NCBI RefSeq assembly: GCF_035181385.1 | Contig: NZ_JAXCJK010000001.1 | Coordinates: forward strand, 248,001-312,000 | Reading direction: 5' to 3' | DNA length: 64,000 nucleotides | DNA from: Moraxella sp035181385 | Lineage (GTDB): Bacteria > Pseudomonadota > Gammaproteobacteria > Pseudomonadales > Moraxellaceae | Part shown: positions 55,085 to 62,070 of the stretch, in pieces | Numbering within the stretch: the stretch's first letter is position 1 | Layout: the number at the start of each line of letters is the position of its first letter | Notes under the pieces: generated by a model | Seen by the model: only the letters and a program-made list of their open reading frames with translations | Databases searched by the model: none | What the model was told of the DNA's origin: nothing | Program-made: the position numbers and the translations under genes

Positions 55085-56338
55085 TCAGCCAATAAATTTA
55101 AAAAATTGCAATAAAAATAGTACAGCAAAGCCAGATAAAAAAACAATGCTGACAATCGCAAACCATTTCATAAAAGGGGTTAGCTGGCCTGCTGACTTGA
55201 TGAGTGAATAATTAAGATAAGCAAAAATCGGTGCGGTAACAAAAGAGCTGATCATTGCAAATTTGAGCAGTGTTGCCATTTGTCCCAAGAAGAATGTAAT
55301 TAAAATATACGCCGCCACCCCTGTGAAGGTTGTCCAAAGTTTGACATATTTTTCGGTCAACTGGGTATTGCCAGTTTTGATGAGCGATTGGCTTTCTGCA
55401 TTGGCACGCCCATAACCATCCATACAAGTAATGACTGTACCAAACATACATAAAAAAGCGATGAATGTTACAAACAATCTTGACCATTCGCCTATTGTCT
55501 GTGTATACATTTGTATCAGCTGACCGACATAAGCACCGCCTTGCATGATGATCTCTTCTGCTGAGCCATACTGCACAAATACACCCAACGCCAAGAAGAA
55601 TAATGCCAAAATTGCAGAGGTTAGGTAGCCTACATTAAAATCCACCAAACCCTGAAAACGGCTGGTGTGGTCGGTATGAATTTTTTTGGCAGTCCAAACT
55701 GAGGTTAGGACAGAAAACTCCATTGGTGCAGGCATCCAGCCCATAAGTGCGATGATGAACCCAAGTGTCGCCAAATTCCAAGGCGATGCTTCGATAAAAT
55801 CAGGGGCAATGACTGATGGTTTGCTGCCAGCCACTATCACTGCCATGACGGTGGCAATGGTTAGAGCCATGATGATCCACTTGGTGAGATTATCCAGCAA
55901 CTTATAATGACCTGCGATGAGCATTACCCATGATAAAGTCATCACAACCGCCGACAAAGCAAGAGTGTTTATCTCAAATGGTAACATATACCCTAAGATT
56001 ACTGCACATAAAAGAGCGACCGCACCTGTACTAATCACCCCCGAAATGACACACAAAATAAAAAACACCCACAAATAAATAGGGGATTTTTTTGCATATC
56101 CGATAATCAAGCTGTCGCCTGTGCTGTACGCATATTCTGTACCAAAACGATAAAAAGGGTATTTAAAAAGATTTGCCAAGACAATCATGATCGCAAGTTG
56201 CCAGCCGTACAACGCACCTGCCTGCGTTGATGAAACTAAGTGCGAACCACCAATAGCAGCAGATGCCATTAAAATACCGGGTCCAAAAGCTCGCCAATCA
56301 AGTTTACGACTGTTGCCAATGCTAGATGAATCATTCAT
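55085..56338 (-). CDS. NRAMP-superfamily transporter with altered metal-site motifs
   Basis: A 417-residue membrane protein with about 11 helices and overall NRAMP/SLC11 character (FGPGILMASAAIGG ... TQAGALYGW in helix 1). In normal NRAMPs helix 1 carries DPGN and helix 6 MPH, which bind Mn2+ or Fe2+. Here the aligned strings are GGSH (residues 30-33) and MPAPME, so both metal-binding Asp and Asn are lost. It is therefore unlikely to be an ordinary MntH. The substrate may be another cation or a small organic molecule. It ends at a terminator shared with the protease gene. Confidence 0.75.
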   Translation of the reverse strand: MNDSSSIGNSRKLDWRAFGPGILMASAAIGGSHLVSSTQAGALYGWQLAIMIVLANLFKYPFYRFGTEYAYSTGDSLIIGYAKKSPIYLWVFFILCVISGVISTGAVALLCAVILGYMLPFEINTLALSAVVMTLSWVMLIAGHYKLLDNLTKWIIMALTIATVMAVIVAGSKPSVIAPDFIEASPWNLATLGFIIALMGWMPAPMEFSVLTSVWTAKKIHTDHTSRFQGLVDFNVGYLTSAILALFFLALGVFVQYGSAEEIIMQGGAYVGQLIQMYTQTIGEWSRLFVTFIAFLCMFGTVITCMDGYGRANAESQSLIKTGNTQLTEKYVKLWTTFTGVAAYILITFFLGQMATLLKFAMISSFVTAPIFAYLNYSLIKSAGQLTPFMKWFAIVSIVFLSGFAVLFLLQFFKFIG

Positions 56339-56602
56339 AATTGCTTACCATCAAATACAAAAAAGTAATAAAACGACATATACTAGAACAATAGCGAAAT
56401 AAATACCATGATTTAAATGATGAATTTTATTCATAGGTTTTAAACTAAATGTTATGATTATGTATGTCGCTAACAATCACTAACAATTGCCAAAAAGCTA
56501 GGCATTTTTTAATAAAAAAACACTGCTTTTTATGCAAATTTATGATAGTCTTAGCCAATCATCAACCAATCACACAAAATAAACAAACAAAAAAGGTGTT
56601 TT

Positions 56603-57817
56603 ATGCCAGTTGGTAATGTAAATCTTGTGCCATTATTGCCCATTGACGGCATTAAAATTGGCATCACACAGGCTGCCATTCGTTATAAAAATCGGCGTGA
56701 TTTGACGGTTTTTGAGATTGACAAAGGTGCAAATACCGCCGTTGTTACCACACAAAACGGCTTTGCTGCTGCTCCCGTACAAATTGTGCGTAAGCATATT
56801 CAGTCGCACACACCACGCTATTTGCTGATCAACACAGGAAATGCAAATGCTGCTACAGGTCAAGATGGTATAGACAGAGCAAATGCTACTTGCCAAGCAC
56901 TTGCTAAAAAAGCAGGCGTCGTATTGGGTGAGGTTTTGCCGTATTCAACTGGGGTGATTGGCGAAACCCTGCCAAGCGAACGCATCATTGACGGTTTAGA
57001 TGATGCCTTCAATGACTTACAAGCCGACAATTGGTTAAATGCTGCCCATGCCATCATGACCACCGACACCACACCCAAAGGTCATAGTGTACAGACCACG
57101 ATTGATGGCACGACTTATACCGTTACGGGCATCAGTAAAGGTGCTGGCATGATTAGACCAAACATGGCAACCATGCTTGGTTTTGTAGCAACCGACGCTA
57201 ACATCAAACCAGCATTATTGCAAAAAATTTTGGTTGATTTAACCAATCAGACTTTCAACCGCATCACCATTGATGGCGATACCTCTACCAATGACTGCTG
57301 CACACTCATCGCAACAAATAAGGTTGGGAAGGTTATTGATGATGAAAAACATCCGCACTATCAAGCCATTTATGATGCAATCAAAGAAGTCATGCTGACC
57401 ATTGCTTGGCTCATCGTCCGAGATGGCGAAGGTGCAAGCAAATTCATCACTGTCAAGGTAGTTGGTGGTCAAAGCACAGAAGACTGTGCCAAAATTGCTT
57501 ATGCAGTGGCACATTCACCATTAGTAAAGACAGCATTTTTTGCATCTGATCCAAATTGGGGTCGTATTTTAGCCGCAGTAGGTCATGCTGGCGTTACAAT
57601 TAAGCAAGACCGTGTCAGTGTTTGGCTTGATGAAGTGCTTATTTGTCAGCGTGGTGGGCTGGCTGATGATTATACTGAATTGCACGGACAACAGGTCATG
57701 AGTCGCCCTGAAATCACGGTCATGATTGATTTGGGGCAAGGCGAATGTACAGATACTGTTTATACTTGTGATTTATCCCATGAGTATGTCAGCATTAATG
57801 CTGATTATCGAAGTTAG
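56603..57817 (+). CDS. argJ: Bifunctional ornithine acetyltransferase / N-acetylglutamate synthase
   Basis: Recycles the acetyl group in cyclic arginine synthesis by moving it from N-acetylornithine to glutamate. The precursor cleaves itself before Thr190 in KGAGMIRPNMATML, giving alpha and beta chains. Substrate-site strings TTDTTPK and DGEGASKFI are present. Length is 404 residues, intact. It has an AAAGG ribosome site and stands alone; no other arg gene is in the window. Confidence 0.94.
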   Translation: MPVGNVNLVPLLPIDGIKIGITQAAIRYKNRRDLTVFEIDKGANTAVVTTQNGFAAAPVQIVRKHIQSHTPRYLLINTGNANAATGQDGIDRANATCQALAKKAGVVLGEVLPYSTGVIGETLPSERIIDGLDDAFNDLQADNWLNAAHAIMTTDTTPKGHSVQTTIDGTTYTVTGISKGAGMIRPNMATMLGFVATDANIKPALLQKILVDLTNQTFNRITIDGDTSTNDCCTLIATNKVGKVIDDEKHPHYQAIYDAIKEVMLTIAWLIVRDGEGASKFITVKVVGGQSTEDCAKIAYAVAHSPLVKTAFFASDPNWGRILAAVGHAGVTIKQDRVSVWLDEVLICQRGGLADDYTELHGQQVMSRPEITVMIDLGQGECTDTVYTCDLSHEYVSINADYRS

Positions 57818-57844
57818 CTTTTATGAATATTGGTTTTTGCCAGC

Positions 57845-57874
57845 ATTGCTTTTTATCAGTGAATAAAAAGCAAT
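57845..57874. repeat. Inverted repeat after argJ
   Basis: ATTGCTTTTTAT and ATAAAAAGCAAT pair perfectly around CAGTGA. The flanking GCCAG and CTGGC extend the fold imperfectly. No T run follows on either strand. Confidence 0.5.
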
Positions 57875-57925
57875 CAAACTGGCGGTAAAAATTTTATCAT
57901 CAATTGACATGAGACAAAAATAGTT

Positions 57926-58108
57926 ATGAAAAAATTTGCATTGATTTTAGCCATTGCATTAAGTGGCACCGCCTTAGCTGGCTGTGTGCACAAAATCGTT
58001 ACTGTACCTGTTAAAGTTGCTTACAAAACCACAAAAGGTGTGGTTAAAGGTACAGCAAAAGTCGTGCGTGCAGCCACATCCAATGACAAAAAATATAATA
58101 AAGATTGA
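57926..58108 (+). CDS. Small predicted lipoprotein, 60 residues
   Basis: A signal peptide with a lipobox ending at Cys20 (TALAGC), then a basic, Lys/Val/Thr-rich mature part (VPVKVAYKTTKGVVKGTAK) of only 41 residues. It resembles the many tiny Moraxellaceae lipoproteins without assigned function. A TAGTT stretch rather than a good ribosome site precedes the ATG. It is 108 bases downstream of argJ, separated by the inverted repeat, so it probably has its own promoter. Confidence 0.6.
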   Translation: MKKFALILAIALSGTALAGCVHKIVTVPVKVAYKTTKGVVKGTAKVVRAATSNDKKYNKD

Positions 58109-58231
58109 TTGAAAAGATGGGCATGATGCTGACAATCGAACCAAAATAATCCATCAATAAAATCAAAGACTTATAAAAAGTCAGGCGATGATAAAACGCT
58201 TGTTTTTATTGGTGGCGGGTTTAAGGGCTGA

Positions 58232-59650
58232 TCAGCACTGACTAAATCCAATCATCACACCCACACTGGCGGTTGGAATGCGATTATCTGCATAAATGGC
58301 AAGCCCACCACGAGCCGTTTCCTTATATTTGTCCATCATGTCCTTGCCAGTCTCTTTCATGGTTAATATTGCTTTATCTAGCGATACATGATGCGAACCA
58401 TCACCACGCAAAGCTAAGCGAGCGGCATTTATCGCCTTTACTGAGGCCATCGCATTACGCTCAATACATGGTACTTGTACCAGACCTGCGATTGGGTCGC
58501 AAGTTAAACCCAAATTATGCTCAAGACCGATTTCAGCAGCATTAAGACATTGTGCTACTGTGCCACCCATGACATGAGCAAGGCCAGCCGCTGCCATCGC
58601 ACACGCCGAGCCAACCTCTCCTTGACAGCCAACTTCTGCACCCGAGATGGACGCATTTTGCTTAATCAATGCACCAATCGCTGCTGCGACAAGTAAAAAC
58701 TCACGCACACCCTGATAACTAAAATTAGAAATAAAGCCACGATAATAATGCAATACCGCAGGAATGATGCCAGCTGCACCATTGGTTGGAGCGGTAACAA
58801 CCTTGCCACCAGCAGCATTTTCTTCATTGACAGCCAAAGCATACAAATCCACCCAATCCATTGCCAAAAGCCCTCCATCTGCCGATTTGCCATATTCTTT
58901 GGAAAGCTGGTCATATAGGGATTTGGCACGGCGTTTGACATTTAAGCCGCCTGGCAAAATACCATCTTTTTTACAGCCTTGGGTTACGCATGATTGCATG
59001 ACCTCCCAAATCTCAGTGAGATATTCACGAACTTCATCTTCTGAGCGAATGGCCGTTTCGTTGATGTACATCAGCTCTGCAATGTTAATCTCTTTTGCCT
59101 CACAAATCGCAGATAACTCAGATGCCAAGGTAAATGGATAAGGAAAATCATCAGTACCACCAATGATGGTATCGCTGTTAATCTCGTTGCTGTCCATCAC
59201 AAAACCGCCGCCCACCGAATAGTAGGTCTGGCTGATACACTCACCATTATCTAGCAAGGCATTTAATATCATGCCGTTAGGGTGATAAGGCAGGGTGATA
59301 TGGTCATACCACACAATGTCTCGATGATAATCAAATTCAATCTCTTTGATACCACCTAGATTCATACAATGATCCGCTAAGACAGGCTGTAGATAGTCAT
59401 CTGTTTTTGTGGTGTCAATGGTGCGTGGTATATGACCAAGCAAACCCAAAATTGTGGCAGTATCTGTTGCATGACCCTTGCCTGTCGCTGATAGCGAACC
59501 ATACAGTTCTATGCGTATTTGAACCACATCATCAATGCGTTTATCAAGCAGTGCCAAAAAACGGCTTGCCGCCATCATCGGACCTACTGTATGCGAGCTT
59601 GAAGGACCAATACCAATTTTAAATAAATCAAACACACTAATCACGACCAT
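58232..59650 (-). CDS. sdaA: L-serine ammonia-lyase (iron-sulfur type)
   Basis: Deaminates L-serine to pyruvate using an oxygen-labile [4Fe-4S] cluster. The N-terminus SVFDLFKIGIGPSSSHTVGP is diagnostic. Cysteines likely to hold the cluster are in LTCDPIAGLVQVPC and further upstream. Single-chain length is 472 residues. The start is the ATG at 59650; a GTG two codons later is also possible. A 16-bp tandem duplication lies about 75 bases upstream of the start. Confidence 0.93.
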   Translation of the reverse strand: MVVISVFDLFKIGIGPSSSHTVGPMMAASRFLALLDKRIDDVVQIRIELYGSLSATGKGHATDTATILGLLGHIPRTIDTTKTDDYLQPVLADHCMNLGGIKEIEFDYHRDIVWYDHITLPYHPNGMILNALLDNGECISQTYYSVGGGFVMDSNEINSDTIIGGTDDFPYPFTLASELSAICEAKEINIAELMYINETAIRSEDEVREYLTEIWEVMQSCVTQGCKKDGILPGGLNVKRRAKSLYDQLSKEYGKSADGGLLAMDWVDLYALAVNEENAAGGKVVTAPTNGAAGIIPAVLHYYRGFISNFSYQGVREFLLVAAAIGALIKQNASISGAEVGCQGEVGSACAMAAAGLAHVMGGTVAQCLNAAEIGLEHNLGLTCDPIAGLVQVPCIERNAMASVKAINAARLALRGDGSHHVSLDKAILTMKETGKDMMDKYKETARGGLAIYADNRIPTASVGVMIGFSQC

Positions 59651-59724
59651 TCCTTTTTTATTTCATATTCTTGCTTACTATTATATTCTTACATCTTTTA
59701 TTTTGCCATAAATTTCAACCATTT

Positions 59725-59756
59725 TTATCACACAAAAAAATTATCACACAAAAAAA
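59725..59756. repeat. Perfect 16-bp tandem duplication upstream of sdaA
   Basis: TTATCACACAAAAAAA occurs twice in a row, followed by another TTAT. It lies in the 319-base gap between the divergent genes sdaA and bfd. The rest of the gap is AT-rich promoter DNA. Confidence 0.9.
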
Positions 59757-59863
59757 TTATTGAGAATTTTTTTCAAGCAGCTTAATTAAAACCAAGTATT
59801 TTACTCGGATATGTTTTATTTTTTTAATCACAAATATGGATGTGATTTATTTTCTTTATCAAA

Positions 59864-59903
59864 TAAGAAAAATTCTTAAAAACTATTGAAAATAAGAATT
59901 CTT
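59864..59903. promoter_or_regulatory. Two palindromes upstream of bfd, possible operators
   Basis: TAAGAAAAATTCTTA (59864-59878) and AAGAATTCTT (59894-59903) are centred about 28 bases apart, 65-105 bases before the bfd start. They share the TAAGAA/TTCTT arms. An iron regulator such as Fur is plausible, but the match to a classical Fur box is poor. Confidence 0.35.
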
Positions 59904-59969
59904 CTTGTTATATTATATTCCTGTGTATGAAATCACAAAAGCTTTGGTCATCTAAAAAGGAGAGTGAAT

Positions 59970-60176
59970 ATGTATGTATGCATCTGCCATGATGTGAAAG
60001 ACTCACAAATTAACACCGCCATGACACAAGGCATCACCACCATGTGTGGATTGCAAGACGCACTACAAGTGGGTACTTGTTGCGGTTGCTGTTTACCTAT
60101 GGTACAAGACTTAATTGATGAACACGAAGCCAATTTTCCTGCCGTTGAGCGTTCTCATATGAATGCAGTTGCTTGA
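59970..60176 (+). CDS. bfd: Bacterioferritin-associated ferredoxin
   Basis: A small [2Fe-2S] protein that docks on bacterioferritin and passes electrons through its haem to release stored iron. The cluster ligands are Cys4, Cys6, Cys38 and Cys41, at the same positions as in E. coli Bfd; extra Cys residues at 37 and 40 give the string TCCGCC. I chose the ATG at 59970 (68 residues) with AAGGAG seven bases upstream, over a GTG two codons earlier. Two terminators follow before bfrA. Confidence 0.92.
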   Translation: MYVCICHDVKDSQINTAMTQGITTMCGLQDALQVGTCCGCCLPMVQDLIDEHEANFPAVERSHMNAVA

Positions 60177-60238
60177 TAATATTTCTAAATTATTTCTGTA
60201 TATGGTTTTTATTGTATTGATACGATATTCATTCTCAT

Positions 60239-60271
60239 TGATTGATTAACTTAATCAATCATTCTTTTTTT
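60239..60271 (+). terminator. Intrinsic terminator of bfd
   Basis: TGATTGATT and AATCAATCA form a stem around AACTT, followed by TTCTTTTTTT. Confidence 0.78.
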
Positions 60272-60300
60272 GATTTGGTGTGCTTAATTTCTAAGAAATG

Positions 60301-60339
60301 ATAATGGCTTGTCTTTGATAGCCATTATTTTTTATTTTT
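60301..60339 (+). terminator. Second intrinsic terminator between bfd and bfrA
   Basis: ATAATGGCT and AGCCATTAT enclose a 10-base loop and are followed by a long T-rich run. The remaining 250 bases up to bfrA are AT-rich and must hold the bfrA promoter. TTCTCAATGTGAGAG near 60420 is an imperfect palindrome there. Confidence 0.7.
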
Positions 60340-60586
60340 ATCAGCAAAATCAACTATTTATAAATTAAAATTAGGAATGATTTTAATTTAAAATTCTCAT
60401 AAAAATTAAGTTAAATTTATTCTCAATGTGAGAGCCATTCGCAGGTTGTACTTCGTTTTCAGTTCATTAGCTATACAAATATTAAGCATAATTTTTAGGT
60501 ATTTATGTTAAGATAAATTTGTACTTAAAAAGGTTTTTAAACCCTTTGAGTGAATATTTTTTAATTTATTCAATAGGAATTATCTG

Positions 60587-61081
60587 ATGAAATCATCACA
60601 AAAAGTCATTGATTATTTAAACTTTTTACTTTCAGGCGAGCTCGGTGCACGCGACCAATACTTCATTCACTCACAAATGTACGCTGAGTGGGAATTGGGC
60701 AAGTTGCACGACCGCATTTACCATGAAATGGAAGATGAGACCTTGCATGCGCGTCTGATCATCAATCGCATCATCATGTTGGGCGGTACGCCAAATATGC
60801 AAGTGGGTGAAATTAATATTGGTGCCGATGTACCTGCAATGCTAAAAAATGATTTGGAGCTTGAATACAGTGTGCAAGAACACCTAAAAGAAGGTATCGT
60901 CTTATGTGAACAAGAGCGTGATTATGTTACTCGTGATATGTTGGTACGCCAATTAGAAGATACTGAAGAGGACCATGCACATTGGTTAGAAAAACAGCTA
61001 CGCCTGATTGACATGATGGGACTGCAAAATTACCTACAAAGTCAAACAGCTGAGCCTAATATGGTTAATGTAGGGCGTTGA
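60587..61081 (+). CDS. bfrA: Bacterioferritin subunit with ferroxidase centre, lacking haem ligand
   Basis: A 164-residue four-helix ferritin-like subunit. By alignment with E. coli Bfr, the di-iron ferroxidase ligands are all present (Glu18, Glu51, His54, Glu93 for Glu94, Glu127, His130). The haem-binding Met52 is replaced by Thr. It can therefore oxidise Fe2+ but not bind haem in the usual way. Its partner bfrB, 107 bases downstream, has the complementary defects, so a mixed 24-mer is expected. A GGA ribosome site lies ten bases before the ATG. Confidence 0.94.
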   Translation: MKSSQKVIDYLNFLLSGELGARDQYFIHSQMYAEWELGKLHDRIYHEMEDETLHARLIINRIIMLGGTPNMQVGEINIGADVPAMLKNDLELEYSVQEHLKEGIVLCEQERDYVTRDMLVRQLEDTEEDHAHWLEKQLRLIDMMGLQNYLQSQTAEPNMVNVGR

Positions 61082-61188
61082 TTTACATTTTTATGAATGT
61101 ATGGGCGTGTGAGTGTACAGGGCAATGCCTAAATTGCCCAAAAGCTCAACTAAGCTCAACAAAATCATCAATAAAATAAGGAACATAC

Positions 61189-61656
61189 ATGAAAGGTGAT
61201 AAAGAGGTAATTCGTGCACTGAACAATGTACTTGGGCAATCTTTAATTGCAATTAACCAGTATTTTCTTCATGCACGCATTGTAAAAAATTGGGGCATTG
61301 AAGAACTTAATGACGCATTTTATCGGCAGTCTATCCAAGAAATGAAATGGTCTGATAGGCTGATTGAGCGTATTTTGCTACTTGAGGGTTTGCCAAATTT
61401 ACAAGAGCTTGGCAAATTGCTTATCGGTGAAAATGTTACTGAAATACTTGCTTGTGATTTACGCCTAGAAAAACGCAAACACGATATATTGCTTGATGCC
61501 ATTAGCGTATGCACCGAAAAACGCGACTTCGTTTCTCGTGAATTGTTGATTCATCTAAAAGATGGTAATGAAGAATACGAAGATTGGTTAGAAACTCAGC
61601 ATGAAAAGATTGAAAGTATTGGTATTCAAAACTACATTCAAACACAATCTACTTAA
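61189..61656 (+). CDS. bfrB: Bacterioferritin subunit with haem ligand, lacking ferroxidase centre
   Basis: A 155-residue subunit that aligns with E. coli Bfr without gaps up to residue 130. Met52, the axial haem ligand, is kept. The di-iron site is broken: Glu18 is Ser, His54 is Trp, Glu127 is Asn and His130 is Tyr, with only Glu51 and Glu94 left. It should supply haem for electron entry from Bfd, while BfrA oxidises iron. An AAGGA ribosome site precedes the ATG and a strong terminator follows. Confidence 0.94.
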   Translation: MKGDKEVIRALNNVLGQSLIAINQYFLHARIVKNWGIEELNDAFYRQSIQEMKWSDRLIERILLLEGLPNLQELGKLLIGENVTEILACDLRLEKRKHDILLDAISVCTEKRDFVSRELLIHLKDGNEEYEDWLETQHEKIESIGIQNYIQTQST

Positions 61657-61685
61657 AACGACAAAAATTAGTTTTTTTATGAGCC

Positions 61686-61718
61686 AAAAACCGATGAGCT
61701 GATGTTTCATCGGTTTTT
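61686..61718 (+). terminator. Intrinsic terminator of bfrB
   Basis: A 12-bp stem (AAAAACCGATGA with TCATCGGTTTTT) around a 9-base loop, followed by TT. Confidence 0.85.
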
Positions 61719-61748
61719 TATTCAAAATTTAATAAATAATTATTATTC

Positions 61749-61778
61749 TTGTCTACTAACTAAAAAATATGTTATAAT
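61749..61778 (+). promoter_or_regulatory. Predicted promoter of aceE
   Basis: TTGTCT (61749-61754) and an extended -10 TGTTATAAT (61770-61778) are 18 bases apart. This implies a leader of nearly 290 bases. A second TATAAT is at 61866-61871. Confidence 0.5.
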
Positions 61779-61907
61779 AAACTGATTTTTAATCACTATT
61801 TCTTTTAAAAATAATGATGATTTTTTCATTTTCTAAAAGCAATAAACTTTTTATTAAAAAGCCTTTATAATACCAAAGATCAATTAAAAGCGTGCGATTT
61901 TATCACC

Positions 61908-61928
61908 GTTGCTACATTCATTAGCAAC
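61908..61928 (+). other. Hairpin in the aceE leader
   Basis: GTTGCTA and TAGCAAC pair around CATTCAT. It is followed by an imperfect palindrome ACCATGATTTAAATGGT. No T run follows, so it is not a terminator; it may be an operator or an RNA element. The rest of 61719-62070 shows no gene. Confidence 0.4.
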
Positions 61929-62070
61929 CATGATTTAAATGGTGATTTTATATTGTTTAACAAATCTTTAAACACCCATTTAGATAACCATTTAAATAAT
62001 CATATGATGACATAACGATGATCGCAATTTTCACCGCCAAATCTGGCAAAACTTCAACTAGGACAACTTT

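Noticed and set aside
59880..59905. Classical Fur box before bfd
   Set aside because: The palindrome AAGAATTCTT lacks the GATAAT-type hexamers; listed only as an unassigned operator candidate.
9859..61985. Repeated CATTTAAAT/ATTTAAAT octamers, about ten sites, considered as a dispersed or uptake sequence
   Set aside because: Several are expected in AT-rich DNA, flanks differ, and some lie in coding sequence; enrichment would need a genome-wide count.
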